Assembly (NCBI GenBank): GCA_016781225.1
Contig: JADDQT010000055.1
Coordinates: 1-10,088 of the forward strand
DNA: 10,088 nt
Direction: 5' to 3'
Source of the DNA: Actinomycetota bacterium
GTDB lineage: Bacteria > Actinomycetota > Acidimicrobiia > Acidimicrobiales > GCA-2861595
The notes beneath the pieces are model-generated. The model was not told where the DNA came from, did no database searches, and saw only the letters and a list, made by a program, of their open reading frames with translations. Shown here piece after piece: positions 1 to 5,751 of the stretch. The position numbers and the translations under genes were made by a program. Numbering within the stretch: position 1 is the stretch's first letter; every line of letters begins with the position of its first letter.

Positions 1-1004
1 AGGCCTCGGGCGCCCCGGTCGACCGCTGGGACCAGCTCTTCGAGATACTCGTGACGACGGTGGGACTGGGCAGGGACGACGTCGACCGCCTCGACCTCAA
101 GATCACCAGCGCCGCCCTCAGGGAGATGCGCAAGGCGTTCGCCGTGTTCGCCCCGTACCGGTCGATCCCGAAGGCGACGGTCTTCGGCTCGGCGCGAGCC
201 CTGCCCGACGACCCCCTCTATCTCCAGGCCAGGGACGTCGCCTCCCAGCTCGCCGCCGCAGGGTGGATGGTGGTGACCGGCGGCGGGCCGGGGATCATGG
301 CCGCGGGGATGGAGGGCGCCGGACGGGAGCGATCGTTCGGGATCAGCATCCGCCTCCCGTTCGAGCAGTCGAACGCCTTCCTCGCCGGCGACCCCAAGCA
401 CGTGGAGATGAAGTACTTCTTCACCCGCAAGCTGATGCTGCTCAAGGAGTCCGCCGGCTTCGCCGTCCTTCCCGGCGGCTTTGGAACCCTCGACGAGGCC
501 CTCGAGCTGCTGACCCTGGTGCAGACGGGCAAGGCTCAGCCCTGCCCCATCGTGCTGCTCGACGTGGCCGATGGCACCTACTGGCAGGCCCTGGAGCGGT
601 TCATGACCGACGAGGTGGCCAGGCGGGGGTTCATCGGTCCCGAGGACCGTTCGCTCTACCGGCGCACCGACGACGCCCGGGAGGCGGCCCGGGAGATCAT
701 GGGCTTCTATCGCAACTACCACTCTCTGCGTTTCGTCGGAGACCTGACGGTGCTCCGCCTCCGCGCTGCTCCCGAAGAGCGTGAGCGCCTGATGTTGAGC
801 GAGGAGTTCGCCGACATCTGCACCGAGGGCGGCTTCGAGCCGTCCGGGCCTTTGGACGCCGAGATCGCCGACGACGACGTGCTGGAGCTGCCCCGGCTGG
901 TGTTTCGCTTCGACCGGGCCGGTCACGGCCGGCTCCGGCAGCTCGTCGACAGGCTGAATCGCCTCTCAAGCGCGCCCGGCGGGCCGTCGATGCCCTGGAC
1001 GTGA
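1..1004 (+). CDS. LOG-family (TIGR00730-type) nucleotide phosphoribohydrolase, 5' end cut by window edge
   Basis: A Rossmann-fold protein of the LOG / lysine-decarboxylase-like family. Characterised members release the base from nucleoside 5'-monophosphates (cytokinin ribotides in plants); the bacterial substrate here is unknown. Counting from the GTG at 51, the signatures are GGGPGIMAAGMEGAG (about 77-91), TRK (125-127) and the catalytic-type PGGFGTLDE (141-149). The frame is open from the GTG back to base 3, and the upstream codons read APVDRWDQLFEIL before continuing naturally into the protein, so the real start probably lies outside the window and GTG 51 is internal. About 100 residues follow the LOG core (from roughly residue 217), longer than a minimal LOG protein. 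The stop overlaps the next gene as GTGA (1001-1004), which suggests translational coupling. Family assignment is firm; substrate is not. Confidence 0.9.
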   Translation, partial: ASGAPVDRWDQLFEILVTTVGLGRDDVDRLDLKITSAALREMRKAFAVFAPYRSIPKATVFGSARALPDDPLYLQARDVASQLAAAGWMVVTGGGPGIMAAGMEGAGRERSFGISIRLPFEQSNAFLAGDPKHVEMKYFFTRKLMLLKESAGFAVLPGGFGTLDEALELLTLVQTGKAQPCPIVLLDVADGTYWQALERFMTDEVARRGFIGPEDRSLYRRTDDAREAAREIMGFYRNYHSLRFVGDLTVLRLRAAPEERERLMLSEEFADICTEGGFEPSGPLDAEIADDDVLELPRLVFRFDRAGHGRLRQLVDRLNRLSSAPGGPSMPWT

Positions 1005-1561
1005 AGACGTGCACGTCATGTGGACTCCCCGCCCCCTCCACCACGCTGTCCTGCGCCCTCTGCTCCCATCCCTTCCCTGACCAGGGTCCGGCCTCGTACC
1101 GGATGGAGAGCCACGCCGGCGGCTATCGCTGGTCCCTGGACGGCGAGGAGGTGGTCTCGGCCGTAGGGCACGACGGCAGGTGGGACGTCATCGACAGCGA
1201 CAGCGGCAAGGTGGCCGTGACCCTCATCGGAACGGACGAGGAGAACGGCAACCGGATCGCCATGGTGGACCATCGCCACCGCGCCGTCGCCACCTTCATC
1301 CCCACCCCGGAGGGTGCCAGCATCGGGCTGGTGCGGGACAGCCACGACCGAGTCCTCATGGCGGTGCGGGCCGACGGGCCGACTGGGGTCCACGTGGTGG
1401 ACAACGACGGCAGGGTGCTGGCGCTGGCCAGCCGCCACCGCCCGAACCAGCGGGGCCTCGACCTGCTGGTCACCCGGGCCGGAGCGTCGCGGAACGAGAC
1501 CATCGTGTTCGCCGTGAGCCTGACCCTGGAGCTCATGCGGAACGAGCAACTCGTTCCGTAG
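1001..1561 (+). CDS. Zinc-ribbon protein with possible LURP/tubby-like beta domain
   Basis: A 186-residue protein of unknown function. The N-terminus carries a CxxC-x10-CxxC zinc ribbon (Cys4, Cys7, Cys18, Cys21). The remaining 150 or so residues are predicted by eye to be beta-rich, with recurring short strands separated by D/G turns (GYRWSLDGEEV, GRWDVIDSDSG, GVHVVDNDGRVLA), and end in a hydrophobic helix (ETIVFAVSLTLELM, about 166-179). Beta hairpins followed by a C-terminal helix recall the LURP-one/tubby/scramblase fold, but that is pattern-based inference. There is no signal peptide or clear membrane span. The GTG start at 1001 overlaps the upstream LOG stop by four bases and has no obvious Shine-Dalgarno, so coupled translation is likely. 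The gene ends inside a hairpin shared with the converging gene at 1576. Confidence 0.8.
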   Translation: MKTCTSCGLPAPSTTLSCALCSHPFPDQGPASYRMESHAGGYRWSLDGEEVVSAVGHDGRWDVIDSDSGKVAVTLIGTDEENGNRIAMVDHRHRAVATFIPTPEGASIGLVRDSHDRVLMAVRADGPTGVHVVDNDGRVLALASRHRPNQRGLDLLVTRAGASRNETIVFAVSLTLELMRNEQLVP

Positions 1562-1578
1562 GGTACGGCTGTGCCCTA
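1559..1578. terminator. Hairpin holding both stop codons of a convergent gene pair
   Basis: An 8-bp stem, TAGGGTAC / GTGCCCTA (one G-T wobble), closes a GGCT tetraloop. The TAG stop of the plus-strand gene (1559-1561) and the TAG stop of the minus-strand gene (1576-1578) form its two outer ends. The position fits a bidirectional transcription terminator. There is no T-tract on either side, so canonical intrinsic termination is not shown. Confidence 0.5.
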
Positions 1579-1791
1579 AGGTCCGTCGCCCTGGCTCTGG
1601 GGTCCGAGGCTCTCCGAACCCAGGATCGCCGCCGCCTTCTCGACCGCTCTGCGGGCCTTGGTCAGGCGGCGCTCCGACGAGGCATCGCTGCCCTCGGCAA
1701 GCGACTCCTTGAGACGATCCAAGGCCAGGTCGGCCAGCTCCTCGGCTATGACGTCGAGGCGGCCGCGGATGTCGTCGAGCTGCTCTGACAG
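1576..1791 (-). CDS. Small charged helical protein (71 aa), probable CTG start
   Basis: An unrecognised small protein. It begins (L/M)SEQLDDIRGRLDVIAEELADLALDRL and continues with a second helix-like run, SSERRLTKARRAVEKAAAIL. Heptad-like spacing of Leu/Ile/Ala among charged residues suggests two amphipathic helices or a short coiled coil; there is no membrane segment or cysteine. The start was chosen from the ribosome site: a perfect GGAGGTGATC lies at 1804-1795, 7-8 bases before a CTG at 1791. The only nearby alternative, GTG at 1800, lies inside that Shine-Dalgarno. Longer readings upstream become Arg/Pro-rich shadow sequence. It is divergent from the dipeptidase gene, and its 3' end meets the zinc-ribbon gene in a shared hairpin. 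The reading frame is likely real; the CTG start is an inference. Confidence 0.6.
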   Translation of the reverse strand: MSEQLDDIRGRLDVIAEELADLALDRLKESLAEGSDASSERRLTKARRAVEKAAAILGSESLGPQSQGDGP

Positions 1792-1794
1792 GCT

Positions 1795-1804
1795 GATCAC
1801 CTCC
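1795..1804 (-). promoter_or_regulatory. Perfect Shine-Dalgarno (GGAGGTGATC) deciding the start of the 71-aa gene
   Basis: Read on the minus strand, this ten-base stretch is fully complementary to the usual 16S rRNA 3' tail (GATCACCTCC). Its spacing of 7-8 bases to CTG 1791 is ideal, and no ATG, GTG or TTG lies at a suitable distance in any frame. Confidence 0.6.
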
Positions 1805-1811
1805 GGCGCGG

Positions 1812-1817
1812 ATGGTA
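1812..1817 (-). promoter_or_regulatory. Candidate -10 box (TACCAT) for the 71-aa gene
   Basis: On the minus strand TACCAT fits the TANNNT consensus. It would place the transcript start at about 1805, just before the Shine-Dalgarno. No good -35 element is visible, so this is only a candidate. Confidence 0.25.
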
Positions 1818-1838
1818 CTGACGAAGAGCTGCACTGGA

Positions 1839-1844
1839 TAGCCT
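1839..1844 (+). promoter_or_regulatory. Candidate -10 box (TAGCCT) for a leaderless dipeptidase transcript
   Basis: TAGCCT fits TANNNT and ends exactly six bases before the GTG at 1851, the spacing expected when the start codon is the 5' end of the mRNA. The start has no Shine-Dalgarno (CCTCCACCT precedes it), and an in-frame TAG at 1839 excludes any earlier start. A weak -35-like CTGACG lies at 1818-1823. Confidence 0.45.
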
Positions 1845-1850
1845 CCACCT

Positions 1851-3233
1851 GTGCCCCGGGACCTGCTGCTGACCGACTACGTCGACGCCGAGGGCCAGCG
1901 CATCGTGGACTCCCTCTTCGAGTGGCTGCGGATCCCGTCCATCTCAGCCGATCCCGACCACAGTGCCTCGGTGAGGCACAGCGCGGAGTTCGCCGCCGAC
2001 CTCCTCCGTGACGCCGGGATGGAACACGCCCAGGTCGTCGAGACCGGCGGCGCCCCGGCGGTGTACGCCGATTGGCTTCATGCCGGCCCCTCGGCGCCCA
2101 CGGCCCTGGTCTACGGCCATCACGACGTGCAACCCGTCGATCCGCTGGACGAGTGGGCACTTCCACCGTTCGAGCCTGCCCTGGTCGACGGGGAGTGCCG
2201 GGCACGGGGCGCCGTCGACGACAAAGGTCAGCTGCTCTTCCAGATCGAGGCCGCCCGCGGCCTGCTCCAGCGCCACGGCCGGCTGCCCGTGAACCTCAAG
2301 TTCCTGATCGAGGGCGAGGAAGAGGTGGGGAGCCCCCACTTCGAGGACCTTCTGCACGAGCAGCTCGAGCGCCTCAGCTGCGACGTGGTCGTGGTGTCGG
2401 ACACGACCATGTGGGGACCACAGGTCCCTTCGACGTGCGTGGGCCTCCGAGGACTGGTGGCCTTCGACCTGACCATCCGCACCGCCGCCGGCGACCTGCA
2501 CTCGGGCAGCTTCGGCGGCTCGTTGCCGAACTCGGCTCACGTCGCCGCCGACCTGGTCTCCTCGTTGCACGACGGCGACGGGCGCGTGGCCCTGCCGGGG
2601 TTCTACGACGACGTACGTCCCCTCACCGAAGCCGAGCAGCGCTCGCTCCGCCTGCTTCCCTTCGACGAGGACGAGTGGAAGCGCAAGGCGGGCGTGGCGC
2701 GTCTCGAGGGTGAAGCGGGCCGCACGACGTTGGAGCGGGTCTGGACCCGTCCCACCTGCGAGGTGGTGGGCATCACCGCGGGCTACGGGGGTGAGGGCAT
2801 GAAGACGGTGGTCCCGGGAAGGGCCAACGTGAAGGTCACCTTCCGGCTCGTGCCCGACCAGGATCCCGAACGGGTGGCCGAGGTCTTCGGCGCCTGGCTC
2901 GCCGCTCGGGTGCCCGAGGGAGTGAGCTTGGAGGCGGAGCAGGTCGGCTCCGTGGGACCCGCCCTCACCGACCCCGACCACCCCAGCGTGGGCGCCCTGT
3001 GCCGAGCCATCGAACGGGTCTGGGGGCGAGCGCCCCTGCTCACCCGCGAGGGCGGCAGCGGTCCCGAGGAAGCTCTCGGGCGGGTGCTCGAGGCGCCAGT
3101 GCTGTATCTCGGAGTGGGCTTGCCCGACGACCGGTACCACGCCCCGGACGAGCGCATGGTGATGGACCAGTTCTGGAAGGGCCTGATAGCCGCCGGAGAG
3201 CTCTGGGGGGAGGTTGCGAGGGCCCATGGCTGA
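1851..3233 (+). CDS. M20-family metallodipeptidase
   Basis: A 460-residue di-zinc aminoacyl peptidase of the M20 family (CNDP/DUG1-like dipeptidases), probably cytoplasmic, hydrolysing dipeptides or similar small amides. All expected active-site residues are visible: His90-x-Asp92 in GHHDVQP, bridging Asp123 in RGAVDDKG, general base Glu157 and metal ligand Glu158 in EGEEEVGS, Asp184 in VVSDTTMW and the final metal His430 in RYHAPDE. The DLHSG motif (215-219) marks the dimerisation-domain insertion, with His217 the residue that typically reaches the partner's active site. Length is normal for the family. GTG 1851 is the first possible start because of an in-frame TAG at 1839. The gene overlaps the next by 8 bp. 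No signal peptide is seen. Substrate cannot be read from sequence; DapE- or ArgE-type biosynthetic roles are less likely given the LHSG arrangement and length. Confidence 0.93.
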   Translation: MPRDLLLTDYVDAEGQRIVDSLFEWLRIPSISADPDHSASVRHSAEFAADLLRDAGMEHAQVVETGGAPAVYADWLHAGPSAPTALVYGHHDVQPVDPLDEWALPPFEPALVDGECRARGAVDDKGQLLFQIEAARGLLQRHGRLPVNLKFLIEGEEEVGSPHFEDLLHEQLERLSCDVVVVSDTTMWGPQVPSTCVGLRGLVAFDLTIRTAAGDLHSGSFGGSLPNSAHVAADLVSSLHDGDGRVALPGFYDDVRPLTEAEQRSLRLLPFDEDEWKRKAGVARLEGEAGRTTLERVWTRPTCEVVGITAGYGGEGMKTVVPGRANVKVTFRLVPDQDPERVAEVFGAWLAARVPEGVSLEAEQVGSVGPALTDPDHPSVGALCRAIERVWGRAPLLTREGGSGPEEALGRVLEAPVLYLGVGLPDDRYHAPDERMVMDQFWKGLIAAGELWGEVARAHG

Positions 3234-3996
3234 GGCTGCGAACGCTGCCGACCGTGCCCGAGGGGCACCCGAGGATGCCCACGAATGGGTCAGCTTCGAG
3301 GATCCCGAGGAGGAGCGCACCTGGGTCTTCGACGTGACCTTCCTCACGAGCCCGTGGACGTGCATCTTCGGTCGCGGCTGCCTGGGCGTCCTCACTGCGC
3401 CGGCCCCCGAGCTGGTGCTCGGCTGTTGCTCCTACGGAGCCCACTTCACCGACGATGAGGACCTGGCCAATGTGGAGGCGATGGCCGAGACCCTCACCGC
3501 GGAGGAGTGGCAGTTCCGCAAGCAGGGCCGCCAACGGGGGATATCCAAGACCACGGCGGCGGGCGAGACGGTCACCCGCCTGGTCCAGGACGCCTGCATC
3601 TTCCTCAACCGGGACGGCTTCGAGGGCGGGGTCGGCTGCGCCCTGCACGTGGCAGCCCTGAAGCGGGGGGCCCGGCCGCTCGACATGAAGCCGAGCGTCT
3701 GCTGGCAGGTCCCCCTGCGGCGGGAGGACGCCGAGGACGGCGAGGGGCACGTGACCTCCACCGTGCGCCAGTGGGACCGCAAGGACTGGGGCCCCGGCGG
3801 GTTCGACTTCCACTGGTGGTGCACCCAGTCGCCCGAGGCCTTCGTGGGCCACCGGCCCGTCTACCAGGAGATGGCCGAGGAGCTGGTGGAGCTGGTGGGC
3901 CGGCCGATCTACGACATGGTGGTCGACTACCTCGACGCCCGGGCCTCCCACGGTGTGGCCCTGCCCCACCCCGAGGTAAGGCGGCGGCCCGCCTGA
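3226..3996 (+). CDS. Cysteine-rich conserved protein of unknown function
   Basis: A 256-residue protein I do not firmly recognise. It has eight cysteines: Cys46 and Cys52 (CIFGRGC), adjacent Cys67-Cys68 (GCCSYG), Cys124, Cys138, Cys159 and Cys199 (HWWC). Aromatic and histidine-rich surroundings (HFTDDED after the CC pair, FDFHWWC near the end) suggest a bound metal or Fe-S centre. The C-x5-C then CC order faintly recalls the YkgJ/DUF3109 cysteine-cluster proteins, but this is a guess. There is no signal peptide or membrane span. The ATG at 3226 was chosen over a TTG at 3214 because GGAGG (3209-3213) abuts the TTG directly but lies about 12 bases from the ATG. It overlaps the dipeptidase by 8 bp, so they are probably co-translated. 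It converges on the following minus-strand gene with only four bases between stops. Confidence 0.8.
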   Translation: MAEAANAADRARGAPEDAHEWVSFEDPEEERTWVFDVTFLTSPWTCIFGRGCLGVLTAPAPELVLGCCSYGAHFTDDEDLANVEAMAETLTAEEWQFRKQGRQRGISKTTAAGETVTRLVQDACIFLNRDGFEGGVGCALHVAALKRGARPLDMKPSVCWQVPLRREDAEDGEGHVTSTVRQWDRKDWGPGGFDFHWWCTQSPEAFVGHRPVYQEMAEELVELVGRPIYDMVVDYLDARASHGVALPHPEVRRRPA

Positions 3997-4000
3997 CCGC

Positions 4001-5140
4001 TCAGCGGCGGAAGGCCCGAAGGCTCTCCCACAGCTCGGGTCGGGTGGTTCGCCAGTCGTACAGGCTCCCCCCGATGCCGTCGGTGTCGCTGACCGCTCTC
4101 CTGTAGCCGGCTACGTCCACCGCGGTGGTTCGATCTCCGATGCCGCCGATGGGGTGGACCAGGGCGTCCGGCAACCCCAGATTCGCCCGCAGCCGGTTCA
4201 CGTTCTCGGTGGTGTAGCGGTTGGCGTCGCGGTAGGTGCTCCCTGAGGCGCGGTTGGTCCAGTAGCCCATGGTCATCCAGACGTCGTAGTAGGGGACCAG
4301 CTGTTGGTACGGGAAAGAGGGCCAGTACGCCGGGTTGACCACCTCGAGGACCACGGGCGGCAGCACGATCCCACCGATGCTCCTTCCCGGCAGGGCCCGG
4401 CGCACGTCGGCGCTGAACGCGACGAGCCGGCGGTTTCGCTCCTCGAGCTGGGCCACGTCCTTGGACTCGATGTCCACGGCCACGCTGTCCACCGGCAAGG
4501 CGCCGATGGCCCTCATCCGGGCCAGGTCCCGTGCCGGGTCGACCAGGGTGGGCAGGTACCAGGCGACCACGCGGATGCCCTGTCCTCGGGCCCGAGCTAT
4601 CCACTCCCGCAGGAGGTCGGATTCGAGCACGTCGGACGGTGCGTCGTGCTTGGACGCCTGGATGTAGAGCGTCTGCACCCCCTGCTCGGCCATGCGGTCG
4701 ACGGCGTCGGGTAAGACGCGCGGACCGCCCCTGGCGAAGGTGGTGCTCCAGTCGTAGACGTCGACCCAGGTGCCCATGCCCCGATAGGCGGCCGTGCCCG
4801 CTGCCCCGCCGAGCGCGGCCGGGCGGCGGGCGGGAGCCGGCTTGGGCTTGGCGGCTGCCTTCGCCGTGGTGGACGAAGGGCCGTCGGCCTTCTTGGCCGT
4901 CGGTGGCGGTGCGGGTGCGACCGAGTCGGTCTTGGCGTCCTCCACCACCTGCACGGCGAGGCCTTCCTCCACGGGAGCCGGAGCCTTGACGACGCGCTGA
5001 GGTGAGTCGTGGAGGGCGAGGGTGATCGACGACGAGAGAAACAGGATCGCCACGACCACCCAGAGGGCCGGGCGGGACGGCATTCGCCAGCGAGTGGGAG
5101 TCACTCCGATCAGACGGCGGAAGGCGCGGGTGACGTTCAT
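4001..5140 (-). CDS. Membrane-anchored TIM-barrel glycosidase-like protein
   Basis: A 379-residue protein with a hydrophobic segment near the N-terminus (about 26-44, ALWVVVAILFLSSSITLAL), then a Pro/Ala/Lys-rich linker (about 50-115) and a C-terminal domain (about 120-375) that reads as a beta/alpha barrel. Barrel-like strands include GTWVDVYDW, TLYIQAS, RVVAWYLP, SVAVDIES, DVWMTMGYW and GGSLYDWR. Acidic residues at strand ends (Asp127/Asp130, Asp223/Glu225, Asp362) fit a glycoside-hydrolase-like active site, so an extracellular polysaccharide- or cell-wall-acting enzyme anchored by its N-terminus is plausible, though no substrate is indicated. The first 19 residues resemble the tail of an AraC-type DNA-binding domain. 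A shorter start at Met20 (5083) would give a simpler signal anchor; neither start has a clear Shine-Dalgarno. The 58-residue gene lies 55 bp upstream on the same strand. Confidence 0.8.
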   Translation of the reverse strand: MNVTRAFRRLIGVTPTRWRMPSRPALWVVVAILFLSSSITLALHDSPQRVVKAPAPVEEGLAVQVVEDAKTDSVAPAPPPTAKKADGPSSTTAKAAAKPKPAPARRPAALGGAAGTAAYRGMGTWVDVYDWSTTFARGGPRVLPDAVDRMAEQGVQTLYIQASKHDAPSDVLESDLLREWIARARGQGIRVVAWYLPTLVDPARDLARMRAIGALPVDSVAVDIESKDVAQLEERNRRLVAFSADVRRALPGRSIGGIVLPPVVLEVVNPAYWPSFPYQQLVPYYDVWMTMGYWTNRASGSTYRDANRYTTENVNRLRANLGLPDALVHPIGGIGDRTTAVDVAGYRRAVSDTDGIGGSLYDWRTTRPELWESLRAFRR

Positions 5141-5195
5141 GGCAGTTTGGACCCGGTGACGCTAGTAGGGCCCGATGACGAGCCCGTGGTGCTAC

Positions 5196-5372
5196 CTAGT
5201 GTTCCCAGCTGCTGGCCTCGTCCGCAGGGGCGTCCTCGGCGGCCATGCACCACGACGCATGGTCGTCCTCGGGATCTGCTCCGCACTCCGCGCACGGGTC
5301 GGGTGACAGCTCTGTCGTGCGCAATTTGAAGGCGCGGGCTTCCTCGAAGCGCCGGTGCCGTCCCTTTTTCAC
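5196..5372 (-). CDS. Small CCHC zinc-binding-type protein (58 aa)
   Basis: A short reading frame starting at GTG 5372 and ending at TAG 5196-5198. It opens with a basic stretch (MKKGRHRRFEEARAFKLR), followed by a metal-site pattern Cys27-x2-Cys30-x7-His38-x3-Cys42 (CAECGADPEDDHASWC) and an acidic tail ending SSWEH. The ordered ligands and the basic-then-acidic layout are unlikely from a chance frame in such GC-rich DNA. A G-run (GGGGGG, 5384-5379) six bases before the GTG can act as Shine-Dalgarno. Function is unknown: small zinc-knuckle proteins can bind nucleic acid or protein partners, and the basic N-terminus would suit RNA or DNA. It lies 55 bp upstream of the TIM-barrel gene on the same strand and is divergent from the 73-residue gene. 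Confidence 0.72.
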   Translation of the reverse strand: MKKGRHRRFEEARAFKLRTTELSPDPCAECGADPEDDHASWCMAAEDAPADEASSWEH

Positions 5373-5408
5373 GTGCAGCCCCCCGGGAGACGCCGTTTGA
5401 CGGTGCCC

Positions 5409-5414
5409 ACTGTA
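5409..5414 (-). promoter_or_regulatory. Candidate -10 box (TACAGT) for the CCHC gene
   Basis: On the minus strand TACAGT fits TANNNT and would give a leader of about 30 bases before GTG 5372. No convincing -35 hexamer is seen upstream. Confidence 0.3.
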
Positions 5415-5470
5415 CCAACGGGGCAGGGCACAGAGGACGTATGGCAGGCAGGATTAGCAGCTTCGGGCGG

Positions 5471-5476
5471 TAGGGT
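5471..5476 (+). promoter_or_regulatory. Candidate -10 box (TAGGGT) for a leaderless 73-aa gene transcript
   Basis: TAGGGT fits TANNNT and ends exactly six bases before the ATG at 5483, the same geometry as in front of the dipeptidase GTG. There is no good Shine-Dalgarno before this ATG. No clear -35 element is visible. Confidence 0.45.
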
Positions 5477-5482
5477 TGGGTC

Positions 5483-5704
5483 ATGGTGGAGGAGCTCGAC
5501 GTCGAGGCCATGATCCAGCGCTTCAGGGAGCGGGCCAGGGCCGTTCGCAGCCGGGGCGTCCCCCCCGTCGAGGGGCCCGAACGCTCCCGCTTCATCGAGC
5601 AGTCCAAGGCCGACTACATGGACTACGCCATGATCGGCGACGCCCAGGGGTCCGTCGAGGACGGGATCCTCACCCTCCGGGTGGACCTGCGCCCGAAGAG
5701 CTGA
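5483..5704 (+). CDS. Small conserved-looking protein (73 aa)
   Basis: A 73-residue protein of unknown function. It has a charged amphipathic N-terminal helix (VEAMIQRFRERARAVRSRG), a central PPVEGPERSRFIEQSKADYMDYAMIGDA segment and a short beta-type end (DGILTLRVDLRP). I recall similar small proteins in Acidimicrobiia genomes but cannot give the family a name. There is no cysteine, membrane segment or signal peptide. ATG 5483 is preferred; GTG 5486 follows immediately and is the only close alternative. The gene is divergent from the CCHC gene across 110 bp and is followed at once by a hairpin (5703-5733), then the FtsH-like gene 108 bp downstream. Confidence 0.75.
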   Translation: MVEELDVEAMIQRFRERARAVRSRGVPPVEGPERSRFIEQSKADYMDYAMIGDAQGSVEDGILTLRVDLRPKS

Positions 5705-5733
5705 TCCCCGGCCGAATCGAGCTCGGCTGGGTC
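5703..5733 (+). terminator. Hairpin at the stop codon of the 73-aa gene
   Basis: A five-pair outer stem (GATCC with GGGTC, one wobble) and a six-pair inner stem (GGCCGA with TCGGCT, one wobble) are separated by a two-base C bulge and enclose a seven-base loop. It begins within the TGA stop. No T-tract follows, so it could be a terminator, an attenuator before the FtsH-like gene, or an mRNA 3' stabiliser. Confidence 0.35.
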
Positions 5734-5751
5734 AGAGGCGGCGAAGCCAAC

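Noticed and set aside
51..53. GTG at 51 as the true start of the LOG gene
   Set aside because: The frame stays open to the left edge with plausible protein sequence and no good SD precedes the GTG, so the gene most likely begins outside the window.
1944..3395. 483-residue minus-strand open frame
   Set aside because: Antisense to the M20 dipeptidase, whose complete catalytic set proves the plus frame; long shadows are expected at this GC content.
5397..5402. TTGACG as a plus-strand -35 box
   Set aside because: No TANNNT hexamer lies 16-18 bases downstream; the sequence there is G-rich.
5393..5421. CCGTT / AACGG inverted repeat between the divergent small genes
   Set aside because: Only five bases with a 19-base gap; too weak to call an operator.
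5137..5607. 156-residue minus-strand frame across the 5141-5483 gap
   Set aside because: It overlaps the better-supported CCHC and 73-residue genes in other frames and shows no motif.
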